Positions 53,385-63,170 are shown, numbered from the stretch's first letter. The stretch: DNA of 64,000 nucleotides from Pseudaminobacter soli (ex Zhang et al. 2022) (GCF_014595955.1 NZ_JABVCF010000008.1:124001-188000); one strand, 5' to 3'. The notes: generated from the sequence alone by a model not told the origin. A program made the numbers and translations.

Positions 53385-54131
53385 CTAAAGCGAGGAGTCT
53401 GTGAGCGATTGCTCGAGACCCGTCAAATGGATTCCGCACTCGGTCTTGGCGGAACCCGCCCAGCGTCCCGAGCGCGCGTCTCCGCCTGGCTGGGCGGGAA
53501 GGGTGCAGGGGAAGCAGCCAATCGAAAGATAGCCGTAGGCGACCAGCGGATTTTCCCGAAGCGCATATTTTCGCATGTAGTCCGCCAGATCGGATGTGCC
53601 CCAGCCGGCGAGCGGATTTATCCTGTAGCGTGGCCCGATCTTTTCGAACACGGGCATGCGCGAGCGCGTACCCGACTGGAAGCGCTTGCGGCCGGTGAAC
53701 CATGCCCCGAAGGGCTTCACGGCTCGCGCCATCGGCTCGACCTTGCGCACTTCGCAGCATGCGTCGGTATCGGTGTGGTGCAGGTTGCCGTCCGGATCGA
53801 CGCTCTCCAGCACCTGCGGATCCGGATGGATGACCTGGATGTTCGTCAGCCCGACATCCGCTGCTAGCGCGTCCCGGTACTGAAGCGTCTCGCCAAAATG
53901 TTTGCCGGTGTCGAGGAACAGCACCGGCAGGTTGCGATCGATCTCGGCGATCATGTGCAGGAGGATGGCCGAATCGGCGCCGAAGGAGGACACCGCGGCA
54001 ATACCGCCAAAATCCTGTTCCAGCGAACGCGCGATCACCTCCTGCGGCGGCAGCGAGCCATAGAGCGTCTCGAGCGACTCTGCCCTGTCCAGGATCTCGG
54101 AGGCGTCAAGCAGCCTTGGATTCGGCACCAT
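53385..54131 (-). CDS. cysH: Phosphoadenylyl/adenylyl-sulfate reductase (APS reductase type)
   Basis: The 248-residue protein has SFGADSAILLHM (P-loop-like), LFLDTGKHF, and the cluster-binding Cys pairs Cys125-Cys126 (DACCEVRKVEP) and Cys206-x2-Cys209 (GCFPCT), with catalytic Cys232 in KTECGIHL. The Cys pairs mean a 4Fe-4S cluster and reduction of APS, not PAPS, to sulfite. The start at 54131 gives a 26-bp overlap with cysI. Confidence 0.92.
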   Translation of the reverse strand: MVPNPRLLDASEILDRAESLETLYGSLPPQEVIARSLEQDFGGIAAVSSFGADSAILLHMIAEIDRNLPVLFLDTGKHFGETLQYRDALAADVGLTNIQVIHPDPQVLESVDPDGNLHHTDTDACCEVRKVEPMARAVKPFGAWFTGRKRFQSGTRSRMPVFEKIGPRYRINPLAGWGTSDLADYMRKYALRENPLVAYGYLSIGCFPCTLPAQPGGDARSGRWAGSAKTECGIHLTGLEQSLTDSSL

Positions 54132-55776
54132 AGAGCGCCTCCTTGAATGGAGCGGCGCCGACCCTGCGATAGGCGTCCAGGAATTTCTCGTTCGGATCGA
54201 GCCGCAGGCCGAGATAGGTCTCGACGACGGTCTCAATCGCGTCGGTGATCTCGTCCGGGCCGAAGCCGCGGCCGATGATCTCGCCGATCGAGGTATTCTC
54301 GTCTCCGGAGCCGCCAAGGGTCACCTGGTAGAGCTCCGCGCCCTTCTTCTCGACGCCGAGGATGCCGATGTGGCCCACATGGTGATGGCCGCAGGCGTTG
54401 ATGCAGCCGGAGATCTTCAGCTTCAGTTCGCCGACTTCGCGCTGGCGCTCCAGCGAGGCGAAGCGCCGCGAGATGTCCTGGGCAACCGAGATCGACCGCG
54501 CGTTGGCCAGCGCGCAATAGTCGAGGCCCGGGCAGGCGATGATGTCGCTGATGAGGTTTGAATTGGCCGTCGCCAGTCCGATCTCCGCCAGAGCGTCGTA
54601 GACCTTCTTCAGGTCGGCGCGCGCCACATGCGGCAGGATCAGGTTCTGCTCGTGGCTGACGCGGATCTCGTCGAACGCGTAGCGCTCGGCGATGTCGGCC
54701 ACCGCGTCCATCTGGCTGTCGCTGGCGTCGCCCGGCACTTCGCCGATCCCCTTCAGGGAGATGGTCACTGCGGCATAGTCGGGAATCCGATGCGTGGTGA
54801 CGTTCTGGTCCAGCCATTCGCTGAAGGAGTGCGAGTCAAGCCGCGCCTGCTTGACAACATCGTCGCCCTCCAGCCGGGCCGGCAGCTTCGGCGGCGCGAA
54901 ATAGGCCTCGATCGCGCGGATGTCCGCCTCAGGCAGCGTCAGTTGACCGTCCTTCAGGTGCGCCCATTCGGCCTCGACCTGACGGGCGAACTCTTCCGTG
55001 CCGGTCTCGTGGACGAGGATCTTGATGCGCGCCTTGTACTTGTTGTCGCGGCGTCCGTAGAGATTGTACACGCGCAGGATCGCGGTGACGTAGGAGAGCA
55101 GGTGCTCCTCCGGGAGAAAATCCCGGATCTTCTTGGCGACCATTGGCGTGCGCCCCTGCCCGCCCCCGACATAGACGGCAAAGCCTAGGCTGCCGTCAGG
55201 ACCGCGCTTCAGGTGCAGGCCGATATCGTGCGTCTGTATCGCAGCCCGGTCGCGCTCCGCACCCGTGACCGCGATCTTGAACTTGCGGGGCAGGTAGGAG
55301 AATTCAGGATGGACGGAGGACCATTGCCGAAGGATTTCGGCGTAGGGCCGCGGGTCGGCCGCTTCGTCGGCGGCAGCCGCAGCGAAGTGATCGGCGGTGA
55401 CGTTGCGGATGCAGTTGCCGCTGGTCTGCAGGGCATGCATCTCGACCGAAGCCAGATCCTCCAGGATCGCCGGTATGTCGGAGAGCGCCGGCCAGTTGAA
55501 CTGGATGTTTTGCCGGGTCGTGAAGTGGCCGTAGCCCTTGTCGTACTTGCGGGCGATGTGGGCCAGCATCCGGAGTTGCCGCGGATTGAGCGTGCCATAG
55601 GGGATGGCGATCCGCAGCATGTAGGCGTGGAGCTGCAGATAAACCCCGTTCATCAGGCGCAGCGGGCGAAACTGCTCCTCCGTCAACTCGCCTGAGAGTC
55701 GGCGCTCCACCTGGTCACGGAACTGCGCGACGCGGGCGGATACGAACTCGTGGTCGAACTCATCGTAGCGGTACAT
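54106..55776 (-). CDS. cysI: Assimilatory sulfite reductase (nitrite/sulfite reductase family)
   Basis: A 556-residue siroheme/4Fe-4S reductase with two ferredoxin-like half domains. The cluster ligands are Cys415 and Cys421 (CPGLDYC) and Cys458 and Cys462 (CINAC), followed by GHHHVGHIGILG. The beginning RNIQFNWPALSDIPAIL is typical. It reduces sulfite to sulfide with siroheme from CysG. Nitrite reductase activity cannot be excluded, but the context is sulfate assimilation. Overlaps cysH by 26 bp. Confidence 0.92.
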   Translation of the reverse strand: MYRYDEFDHEFVSARVAQFRDQVERRLSGELTEEQFRPLRLMNGVYLQLHAYMLRIAIPYGTLNPRQLRMLAHIARKYDKGYGHFTTRQNIQFNWPALSDIPAILEDLASVEMHALQTSGNCIRNVTADHFAAAAADEAADPRPYAEILRQWSSVHPEFSYLPRKFKIAVTGAERDRAAIQTHDIGLHLKRGPDGSLGFAVYVGGGQGRTPMVAKKIRDFLPEEHLLSYVTAILRVYNLYGRRDNKYKARIKILVHETGTEEFARQVEAEWAHLKDGQLTLPEADIRAIEAYFAPPKLPARLEGDDVVKQARLDSHSFSEWLDQNVTTHRIPDYAAVTISLKGIGEVPGDASDSQMDAVADIAERYAFDEIRVSHEQNLILPHVARADLKKVYDALAEIGLATANSNLISDIIACPGLDYCALANARSISVAQDISRRFASLERQREVGELKLKISGCINACGHHHVGHIGILGVEKKGAELYQVTLGGSGDENTSIGEIIGRGFGPDEITDAIETVVETYLGLRLDPNEKFLDAYRRVGAAPFKEALYGAESKAA

Positions 55777-55805
55777 TCTTGTTTTCCGTCAGTTCCGAAG
55801 CCTGT

Positions 55806-56102
55806 TCATGCGGCCGTGCGGGCCTGCTTGCCGAGATCAAGCCGGATCGTCGGACCGGCCGCCTTGATACGCTCGCGCAGCCGGATCGGGATAATCGAGC
55901 CGTCCACCAGCTCGACGTCGATAAATTCGAGATCAATCACCTGATTTGCGGCAACGGCAGCCTTGGCGGTCCGCTCCAGCTCGGCCTCCGCCTGCTTGTC
56001 GGCGGCGACCTCCGCCGCCTGGATGGTCTCGGCCCACACGCCGTTGGCAGACAGCCAGACTGCCTCGCCGTCGGTCAGCCGGTTCGCAGCCGCAACCTTC
56101 AT
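55806..56102 (-). CDS. DUF2849 protein
   Basis: A 98-residue cytoplasmic protein, AANRLTDGEAVWLSANGVW at the start, then a helical segment and a beta end. DUF2849 proteins are almost always encoded between cysG and cysI in alphaproteobacteria, and are presumed to work in sulfite reduction. Its ATG overlaps the cysG stop by 4 bp. Function otherwise unknown. Confidence 0.85.
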   Translation of the reverse strand: MKVAAANRLTDGEAVWLSANGVWAETIQAAEVAADKQAEAELERTAKAAVAANQVIDLEFIDVELVDGSIIPIRLRERIKAAGPTIRLDLGKQARTAA

Positions 56103-57547
56103 GCTTGATGTTCCTCTTTCTCATGTTGGCGGCTTGTCTCGCGCCGCGCAGACAGCGGCTCCGACCGCGAGAAATCGGCACCGGCGACGGCGTCGCCAAT
56201 GATCGTCATCACCGGACCTTCGAGATCATCCCGTCCCTGAAGCGAGGGCAGGTCCGCCAAGATACCATGGAAACGGCGCCGTGTCGGCAGGCTGGCGTTC
56301 TCGACGACGGCAACCGCCGTGTCCGGCGACAGCCCGGCGCCGATCAGCCGGCCCGCGACATCGGCCGCGACGGAGCGGCCCATATAGACGGCGACGGTCG
56401 CGCCGGAGATCGCCAGCTTCGCCCAGTCCGGAAGCGAGTTACCCTTGAGATCGTGGCCGGTGGTGAACACCATCGAGGAAGTGACGCCGCGCAGAGTCAG
56501 CGGCAGCGCGAAATCGGCAGCAGCGGCAAAGGCCGAGGTGACGCCCGGCACCACTTCGAATGAAACACCCGCATCGCGCAGCGCCTGCATCTCTTCGCCG
56601 GCACGGCCGAACACCAGCGGGTCGCCGGACTTCAGGCGCACCACGCGCTTGCCCTCGCGCCCGAGCCGCACCAGCAGCGCGTTGATCTCGGATTGGGTCT
56701 TGGAGTGGCAGCCCTTGCGCTTTCCGACAGGCAGGCGTTCGGCATCCCGACGCCCCATCGACACGACCGCCTCTGGAACCAGGGCGTCGTACACGATTGC
56801 GTCGGCTTCCATGAGGAGGCGATGAGCGCGGAGCGTCAGCAGGTCCTCGGCGCCCGGACCGGCGCCGACCAGCGCGATATGGCCGGCCCTCGGCTTGGCC
56901 TCGATCAGCAGCCGCGCCGCAGCTTCGCGCGCTTCCGCCTCGTCGCCGTCCGCAACCGCGCGGGCTGGCGCGCCAGCGAAGAAGTCGTGCCAGAACGAGC
57001 GGCGGGCGACGCCCCTGGGAATGAACTTCTCTGCCGCCTCCCGGAACGAGTTCGCCAGTCCGGCAAGGGCGCCGAGCGACGGCGGCAGCAGTGCATCGAT
57101 GCGCGAGCGGACGATCTGCGCCAGGACCGGTCCGGCGCCCTCAGTGCCGATTGCCACGGCGAGCGGTGCCCGGTTCACGATCGCGGGCGTATAGAAATCG
57201 CAGAGATCCGGCCTGTCCACCGCGTTGACCGCGATCCTCAGCCTGCGCGCATCCTGCGAGATGCGGCGGTCGAGAGCGGCGTCGCCGGTCGCGGCGAAAA
57301 CCAATGCAGCATCGCGGAGGTGAGCAACGTCGTATTCCGCCTCGACGAGCGTCGCACCGTGTTCTGCGGCCCAATTGCGGAGAGCATCCTCCGCCGCGTC
57401 GGCAACGATCACCAATTCCGCGCTCGACTGCCCGAGCAGACGCGCCTTCGCCAGCGCCTCGTCGCCGCCACCGACAATGACGACCTGCCGTCCCTCGACC
57501 TTGAGGAAGACGGGAAAGGCGTTCAGCTTGTTCTCCAAATGCCGCAT
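56099..57547 (-). CDS. cysG: Siroheme synthase CysG (multifunctional)
   Basis: The 482-residue protein joins an N-terminal precorrin-2 dehydrogenase/ferrochelatase half (VVIVGGGDEALAKARLL, then a middle Cys-free dimer domain) to a C-terminal uroporphyrinogen-III methyltransferase (HIALVGAGPGAEDLLTLRAHRLL and RLKSGDPLVFGRAGEE). It makes siroheme for CysI. First gene of the leftward sulfate operon cysG-DUF2849-cysI-cysH-DUF934. Confidence 0.93.
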   Translation of the reverse strand: MRHLENKLNAFPVFLKVEGRQVVIVGGGDEALAKARLLGQSSAELVIVADAAEDALRNWAAEHGATLVEAEYDVAHLRDAALVFAATGDAALDRRISQDARRLRIAVNAVDRPDLCDFYTPAIVNRAPLAVAIGTEGAGPVLAQIVRSRIDALLPPSLGALAGLANSFREAAEKFIPRGVARRSFWHDFFAGAPARAVADGDEAEAREAAARLLIEAKPRAGHIALVGAGPGAEDLLTLRAHRLLMEADAIVYDALVPEAVVSMGRRDAERLPVGKRKGCHSKTQSEINALLVRLGREGKRVVRLKSGDPLVFGRAGEEMQALRDAGVSFEVVPGVTSAFAAAADFALPLTLRGVTSSMVFTTGHDLKGNSLPDWAKLAISGATVAVYMGRSVAADVAGRLIGAGLSPDTAVAVVENASLPTRRRFHGILADLPSLQGRDDLEGPVMTIIGDAVAGADFSRSEPLSARRETSRQHEKEEHQA

Positions 57548-57633
57548 GTCGCGCAGGTCGTCCTCGCTTGAACCGGCATGTTTAGAGGGTCAAGCTGCGA
57601 TCCAGAAGAAACCCACTCGCGCCACGCTCTGCG

Positions 57634-57658
57634 GCCACGGATCGGTTTTCCGTGGCCC
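57634..57658. terminator. Hairpin between coaBC and cysG
   Basis: A perfect 9-bp stem (57634-57642 with 57650-57658) and 7-base loop in the 211-bp gap downstream of coaBC and upstream of cysG. It would end the coaBC transcript; no T-run follows, so it may instead be a leader structure of the cys operon. Confidence 0.45.
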
Positions 57659-57758
57659 GCAGGCACAAAGGCATTTTATTCCGCCGCGTCTGTTTCGACC
57701 TACAGGTTGCTGATTTTTGGGCTGGACAACCGACTGGGGCCGGCAAGACGGATCCAGG

Positions 57759-58976
57759 CTAGACCTCGATCGTCTTCAGCCGCTCTGCGACCAACCGGGC
57801 AAGCCGGCGGGCGACCTCCTCCTTGCTCATCTGAGGCCACTCCTCGACGCCTGCGGTCGAGACGATGCTCACCCGGTTGAGGTCGCCGCCCATCGCCCCG
57901 CCCTCGGCGCTCACGTCGTTCGCGACGATCAGATCCGCGCCCTTCTTCTTGAGCTTGGCCTTGGCATTGGCGAGCAGGTCGTGCGTCTCCGCGGCAAAGC
58001 CGATCACAAGGTAGGGTCGCTGGCTATCATGGCCAATAGTGGCGAGAATGTCGGGATTCTCGACCATTCGCAGCACGGGCGGTTCGGCGCCCGGCTTCTT
58101 CTTGATCTTCTCGCCCGCCGCTGCCTCGCTTCGCCAATCGGCAACTGCGGCAACGAAGATCGCGGCATCGGCCGGCAGTTCGGCACGGACGGCTTCCATC
58201 ATCTCGCGGGCCGTTTCCACGTGGACGGCATGCACAGTCGCAGGATCGGAGGTGCCAACGGGGCCGGAGACTAGACGCACCTCCGCGCCGAGTTCGGCGA
58301 GCGCAGCCGCGATCGCATGGCCCTGCTTTCCGGAGGACCGGTTGGCGATGTAGCGCACGGGATCGATCGGCTCGTGCGTCGGCCCCGAGGTGACGATGAT
58401 CTTTTTTCCAGCCAGCGGACCGGGAGATGGAGAAAGCAACCGCTCCACCGCGGCGACAATCTCCAGCGGCTCGGCCATGCGGCCCTCACCTGCCTCCCCG
58501 CGCTCGGCCATCTCGCCGCGGTTCGGCCCGACAAAGGCAACGCCGTCCCGCTCGAGGGTGGCCCGGTTGCGCTTCGCCGCCGGGTTGGCCCACATGCGCG
58601 GGTTCATGGCCGGCGCCATCAGCACCTTCTTGTCGGTGGCGAGCAGGATGGCGGAAGCGAGATCGTTGACCAGCCCGTTGGCAAGCTTCGCCATCAGGTC
58701 GGCCGTTGCCGGCGCCACGACGACCAGATCGGCCTCCCGCGACAGGCGTATATGACCGACGTCGTGTTCGTCGTCGCGATCGAAAAGCTCGGTGAAGACC
58801 CGATCCGCCGTCAGCGTGCCGACGGATAGGGGAGTGACGAACTCGCACGCCGCCTTTGTCATCACGGCCCGAACCGCCGCCCCCCGCTCGCGTAGCCGGC
58901 GAATGAGGTCGAGGGACTTGTATGCGGCAATGCCGCCGCCGACGATCAACAAGACGCGCTTGCCGGAAAGGGTCAT
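57759..58976 (-). CDS. coaBC: Bifunctional phosphopantothenoylcysteine decarboxylase/ligase CoaBC
   Basis: A 405-residue two-domain enzyme of coenzyme A synthesis. The N-terminal flavoprotein CoaC half shows GGGIAAYKSLDLIRRL, catalytic His in EHDVGHIRLSREAD, and APAMNPRMW; the CoaB half shows TSGPTHEPIDPVRYIANRSSGK and the KKKGADLIVANDV region. The ATG at 58976 overlaps the stop of the upstream FitB toxin gene by 4 bp, an unusual link between a toxin-antitoxin pair and an essential gene. Confidence 0.93.
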   Translation of the reverse strand: MTLSGKRVLLIVGGGIAAYKSLDLIRRLRERGAAVRAVMTKAACEFVTPLSVGTLTADRVFTELFDRDDEHDVGHIRLSREADLVVVAPATADLMAKLANGLVNDLASAILLATDKKVLMAPAMNPRMWANPAAKRNRATLERDGVAFVGPNRGEMAERGEAGEGRMAEPLEIVAAVERLLSPSPGPLAGKKIIVTSGPTHEPIDPVRYIANRSSGKQGHAIAAALAELGAEVRLVSGPVGTSDPATVHAVHVETAREMMEAVRAELPADAAIFVAAVADWRSEAAAGEKIKKKPGAEPPVLRMVENPDILATIGHDSQRPYLVIGFAAETHDLLANAKAKLKKKGADLIVANDVSAEGGAMGGDLNRVSIVSTAGVEEWPQMSKEEVARRLARLVAERLKTIEV

Positions 58977-59398
58977 GGGGCTACTTCCCACGGGTTTATC
59001 ACCTTGATCCCGCACTCCTGGAAGTCATCGGTATTTCTTGTGACAACGGCAAAGTCGTGCCGGCGTGCAATCGCCGCGATCTGCGCATCAAACTCACCGA
59101 TCTGCCTGCCAATGCTCAACCTATGCGAGACAAGTTCTGCAAAGTGCTCGGCCTCCCGCCCTCCGAAGGCCAGCACAGGCGTTCGCAGCCGGTCCTCGAA
59201 GAAAGTTCGTAGGGCGCTGCCCAGAATCTGCTTGCGCCTGCCCTCGGGCATTACGGCTAGGCCGAGCAGTGACTCGGCCTTGCTGACAGATGTTACATAG
59301 AGTTGAGCTGGATCAGCGGCCTCCAGCCAATATTCGACCGCCGGTTCAGGTCGGGGCCTGAACAATTCCGATACGACGTTGGTATCGAGGATGAACAT
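58973..59398 (-). CDS. FitB/VapC-type PIN-domain toxin
   Basis: A 141-residue PIN nuclease: FILDTNVVSELFRP (Asp5), Glu in SKAESLLGL, GEFDAQIAAIA and VTRNTDDF hold the acidic metal ligands of the FitB/VapC family, which cut RNA or bind DNA with the FitA antitoxin. Downstream of the antitoxin gene by 2 bp, and its stop overlaps the coaBC start. Confidence 0.9.
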   Translation of the reverse strand: MFILDTNVVSELFRPRPEPAVEYWLEAADPAQLYVTSVSKAESLLGLAVMPEGRRKQILGSALRTFFEDRLRTPVLAFGGREAEHFAELVSHRLSIGRQIGEFDAQIAAIARRHDFAVVTRNTDDFQECGIKVINPWEVAP

Positions 59399-59400
59399 AT

Positions 59401-59664
59401 CTACTCGAAGGTCGGCGGTTCGCGCATCTTCTTACTGCGCGGCGGAATTTCAAGTTCAAAGCCGCCGTGCGGTTCCACGAGCTTGCGGATCGAGCGATAC
59501 CAGTTCTCCCCCGAGCCTGTTCCGGGGATACTCCCTTCGGAAAGGACCTCCTTCCTGAGGATCAGTCGAACTTCCTGCTCCATGGAGACGCCATGCTTGG
59601 CGGCGCGAAGGCGCAACGCCTGTTTCGTTTCTTCATCGAGGTTCCGGATCGTCAGGGCAGCCAT
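59401..59664 (-). CDS. FitA-type ribbon-helix-helix antitoxin
   Basis: An 87-residue protein with the RHH start ALTIRNLDEETKQALRLRAAKHG, then VSMEQEVRLILRK, the DNA-binding dimer fold of FitA, and an unstructured toxin-binding tail. It forms the toxin-antitoxin operon with the next gene and probably represses its own promoter in the 59665-59726 gap. Confidence 0.88.
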   Translation of the reverse strand: MAALTIRNLDEETKQALRLRAAKHGVSMEQEVRLILRKEVLSEGSIPGTGSGENWYRSIRKLVEPHGGFELEIPPRSKKMREPPTFE

Positions 59665-59726
59665 GGCATCATGATCTCGTAGCAGCCTGCAACCTATGCA
59701 GTGCTAGCATTGCAGTCAACTCGGGG

Positions 59727-61301
59727 TTACGACAGCTGCCACGCCAAATAGATCAGCGTTGCGGCAATCACCCAGACCGCCACCCTGCCCCATCGGGTCG
59801 CTTCCGCCTTTGCCCGGCCCATCGCGTGGGCGGTTTCCTTTTCCAGCCGAACGCCCTCTTCGACCATGCGGTCGATCTCGCGGCTCAGATGCTCGGTGCG
59901 GCGGAGCAGTTCAGGCGCTTGCCTCGCGAGGGCTATCAAGGCGTTCACGCCCTCGCGCGCGTCTGACAGGATGCCACGCGGTCCGAGATTCTCGCCGATC
60001 CAATGGCCCACCACCGGCTCGGACGCCTTCCACATGTTGAAGGTCGGATCGAGGTTGCGGGCAACGCCTTCGACCACCACCATCGTTTTCTGCAGCAGGA
60101 CGAGTTCCGGCCGGGTCTGCATGTCGAACAGTTCGGTCACCTCGAAGAGCAGCGTGAGCAGCTTGGCCATCGAAATGGTCTCGGCAGGCTGGCCATGGAT
60201 CGGCTCGCCGATCGCCCGGATCGCCTGGGCAAACGACCAGACATTGTGGGCGTGCGGCACATAGCCCGCCTCGAAATGTACTTCGGCGACGCGCACATAG
60301 TCGCGGGTGATGAAGCCGTAGAGGATTTCCGCAAGGAAGCGGCGCTCCTTCTTGCCGAGCCGCCCCGAGATGCCAAGATCGACCGCGACGATGGTGCCAT
60401 CCGCCTCGACGAACAGGTTGCCGGGATGCATGTCGGCATGGAAGAAGCCGTCGCGCAGCGTATGGCGCAGGAACGACTGCACCAGCGCGACCGCAATCGC
60501 CTGCAGATCGTGGCCGGCGGCGCGAAGCGCATCGATGTCGCTCATCTTGATGCCGTCGATCCACTCCATGGTGACGACGTCGCGACCGGTGCGTTCCCAA
60601 TCCACGGACGGAACGCGGAAACCCGGATCCTCGGAGGTGTTCTCCGCGAGTTCGGAGATTGCGGCTGCCTCCAGCCTGAGATCCATCTCAATGCGGGTGG
60701 TCTGGGCAAGAATTCGCGTGACCTCGACAGGACGCAACCGTCGCGACGAGGGGATGAACCGCTCCTGCAGGCGGGCGGCGAGGAAATAGCTCTCCAGGTC
60801 ACGGTAGAAGGCGCGGCGCACCCCCGGCCGGATAACCTTGACAGCCACCTTGCGAATCACGCCGTCCTTCAAGACCTCGCCGGGGTGCACCTGAGCGATC
60901 GAGGCAGCGGCGACCGGCGACCCGATGCTCACGAACAGATCCTCGATGGGACGGCCAAGCGACGCCTCGATCTCGGCGACCGCCAGTTTCTGCGGGAAGG
61001 TCGGCATGCGGTCCTGCAGCTTGGCGAGATCGATCGCGACCTCGTCGCCGACCACGTCGGGACGGGTGGCGAGGAACTGGCCGAGCTTCACATAGGACGG
61101 GCCCAGCCGCGCGACGGCTTCGGCCAGCCGCTCCGTTCGGCCGAGCCCCCTTGCGCTGCGGCGCGTGAGGATCTTGGAAAGGCGCCAAGCCAGGCGCGGT
61201 GGACCGGATAACTCCTCGCCTGGCAAGGCCGCGAACACGCCTTCCCGCATCATGACCCAGCCGGCCCTGACGAGCCTGAATGCCGCCCCTACAGAACTCA
61301 T
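59727..61301 (-). CDS. ubiB: Ubiquinone biosynthesis kinase-like protein UbiB
   Basis: The 524-residue protein is an atypical ABC1/ADCK kinase. Marks are YVKLGQFLATRPDV (KxGQ motif), VAVKVIRPG, MEWIDGIKMSD, DGFFHADMHPGNLFV and VDLGISGRL, with a C-terminal membrane helix. UbiB is needed for coenzyme Q synthesis and has ATPase activity. Starts 13 bp after the ubiE stop; same operon. Confidence 0.94.
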   Translation of the reverse strand: MSSVGAAFRLVRAGWVMMREGVFAALPGEELSGPPRLAWRLSKILTRRSARGLGRTERLAEAVARLGPSYVKLGQFLATRPDVVGDEVAIDLAKLQDRMPTFPQKLAVAEIEASLGRPIEDLFVSIGSPVAAASIAQVHPGEVLKDGVIRKVAVKVIRPGVRRAFYRDLESYFLAARLQERFIPSSRRLRPVEVTRILAQTTRIEMDLRLEAAAISELAENTSEDPGFRVPSVDWERTGRDVVTMEWIDGIKMSDIDALRAAGHDLQAIAVALVQSFLRHTLRDGFFHADMHPGNLFVEADGTIVAVDLGISGRLGKKERRFLAEILYGFITRDYVRVAEVHFEAGYVPHAHNVWSFAQAIRAIGEPIHGQPAETISMAKLLTLLFEVTELFDMQTRPELVLLQKTMVVVEGVARNLDPTFNMWKASEPVVGHWIGENLGPRGILSDAREGVNALIALARQAPELLRRTEHLSREIDRMVEEGVRLEKETAHAMGRAKAEATRWGRVAVWVIAATLIYLAWQLS

Positions 61302-61314
61302 CCCAGAGCGACCG

Positions 61315-62091
61315 TCAAAGCTTCCAGCCGGAATGCAGCGCGGCGATGCCGCCCGAATAGTTGCGCCAGGTGACGCGCTCGAAGCCGGCGCGGCGGATCA
61401 TGTCGGCGAAGTTCTTCTGGTCGGGGAACTTTCGAATCGACTCGACCAGATAGGCGTAGGGCTCGGCCTCGCCTGTTACGGCCTTGCCGATCGGCGGGAT
61501 CGCCTTGAACGACCAGGTTTCGTAGGCCTTGTCCAAAAACGGCATCTCGACCTCCGAGAATTCCAGGCACATGAAGCGACCACCTACCTTGAGCACGCGA
61601 TTCGCCTCTTCCAGGGCTCGGTCGATGCGCGGCACGTTCCTGATGCCGAAGGCGATCGTGTAGGCGTCGAAACTCTCGTCCGGGAAAGGCAGTTCCTCCG
61701 CGTTCGCCTCGACGAAGTCGATCCGCCCCTCCAGACCGCGCTTCCGGGCACGCTCCCGCCCGACGCCGAGCATGGAACCGTTGATGTCCAGAACGGTTAC
61801 CGCGGCGTTACTGTCGGAGGCTTCGACGATCCGAAACGCCACATCGCCGGTCCCGCCGGCCACATCCAAGGCTGCCCAGCCGGGCCGCTTCGGCGGATTG
61901 AGAGCGGCGACCATCGCGTTCTTCCAGACGCGGTGGAGTCCGCCGGACATCAGGTCGTTCATCAGGTCGTACCGTTCGGCGACGCGATGGAAGACGGCGT
62001 CGACGAGGGGCTGCTTTTCGCCATTGTCGACATTGCGAAAGCCAAAGGAGGTTTCCATGCCGCCAGCGGCGGTGGTGCGCTGCTCTGTCAT
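61315..62091 (-). CDS. ubiE: Ubiquinone/menaquinone biosynthesis C-methyltransferase UbiE
   Basis: A 258-residue class I methyltransferase with [37 protein letters not shown] and [13 protein letters not shown], all typical of UbiE/COQ5, which C-methylates the quinone ring. It is first in the leftward operon ubiE-ubiB and divergent from add. Confidence 0.95.
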   Translation of the reverse strand: MTEQRTTAAGGMETSFGFRNVDNGEKQPLVDAVFHRVAERYDLMNDLMSGGLHRVWKNAMVAALNPPKRPGWAALDVAGGTGDVAFRIVEASDSNAAVTVLDINGSMLGVGRERARKRGLEGRIDFVEANAEELPFPDESFDAYTIAFGIRNVPRIDRALEEANRVLKVGGRFMCLEFSEVEMPFLDKAYETWSFKAIPPIGKAVTGEAEPYAYLVESIRKFPDQKNFADMIRRAGFERVTWRNYSGGIAALHSGWKL

Positions 62092-62195
62092 AAGTTTGGA
62101 CCGTTCGCGGTTTACCGGCTTACCCGATGCACCGTGCAGCCGCTATTGTCCAGCACGGCCGTAAACGATCCGTGCTTCGCATCAGGGAGGGGACC

Positions 62196-63170
62196 ATGCG
62201 CCTGAGCGCCGAGTTGCACTGCCATATCGAGGGCGCCGCCGATCCGCAGTTGGTCAACGAGCAGGCCCGGAAGTACGGAGCGGACGCATCCCGCTATATC
62301 CGCGATGGCTCGTTCGTCTGGCACGACTTCACCTCCTTCCTCGAAGCCTACGACTTCGCCGCCGACCTTTTCCGCAGCGAGGACGACTATGCACGGCTGA
62401 CGGAGCACTATCTCACGAGCCTGGCGCGCGATGGCGCGATCTATTCGGAGATCTTCATCTCACCGGATCACGCCCGGAAGGCGGGCCTTTCGCCGCAGGC
62501 CTATACCGATGCGCTCGGCGAGGGAATCATGCGGGCCCGCGACAAGACCGGGATCGAGGGCCGGATGATCGTGGTGGGCATACGCCACTTCGGAGTGGAG
62601 GCGGTCGAGGCGGCCGCGCGTTTCGCGGCCCGGCGCGAAAACCCGCTCGTCACCGGCTTCGGCATGAGCGGAGAAGAACGGCACGGCGATTTAGAAGACT
62701 ACGTGCGGGCTTTCGAGATCGCACGCGAGGCGGGGCTCGGCATCACCGTGCATGCGGGCGAACTCGCCGGCTGGAAGAGCGTCGCCGCGGCGCTCGACCA
62801 CCTGCGGCCGAGCCGGATCGGGCATGGCGTACGGGCCATCGAGAATCCGGACCTTGTGCGGCGCATCGCCGAGCAGGGCGTGGTGCTGGAATGCTGTCCG
62901 GGGTCCAACATCGCGCTCGAGGTTTTTCCCAGATTCGCCGACCATCCCTTTCCGAAACTGCTCGCCGCCGGCTGCAAGGTGACGCTCAACTCGGACGACC
63001 CGCCCTATTTCTGGACCTCGCTGCGCAAGGAGTACGATATCGCGGCCGAGCACTTCGGAATGGACGAAAAGGCGCTTGCAAAAGTGACGCGGACCGCGAT
63101 CGAAGCGGCCTTCGTCGACCGCAAGACCAAGGCGGCGCTGTTCGCCCGCCTCGATCGCAAGTCGCGATAA
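62196..63170 (+). CDS. add: Adenosine (or adenine) deaminase
   Basis: A 324-residue amidohydrolase. Zinc ligands are His8 and His10 (AELHCHIEG), the HAGE motif supplies a His and the catalytic Glu, with IGHGVRA and LNSDDPPYF carrying the last His and Asp. Start ATG 62196 has a gggagggg ribosome site; the longer frame has none. The pairing with upp is common in alphaproteobacterial purine/pyrimidine salvage. Adenine deaminase cannot be ruled out. Confidence 0.88.
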   Translation: MRLSAELHCHIEGAADPQLVNEQARKYGADASRYIRDGSFVWHDFTSFLEAYDFAADLFRSEDDYARLTEHYLTSLARDGAIYSEIFISPDHARKAGLSPQAYTDALGEGIMRARDKTGIEGRMIVVGIRHFGVEAVEAAARFAARRENPLVTGFGMSGEERHGDLEDYVRAFEIAREAGLGITVHAGELAGWKSVAAALDHLRPSRIGHGVRAIENPDLVRRIAEQGVVLECCPGSNIALEVFPRFADHPFPKLLAAGCKVTLNSDDPPYFWTSLRKEYDIAAEHFGMDEKALAKVTRTAIEAAFVDRKTKAALFARLDRKSR

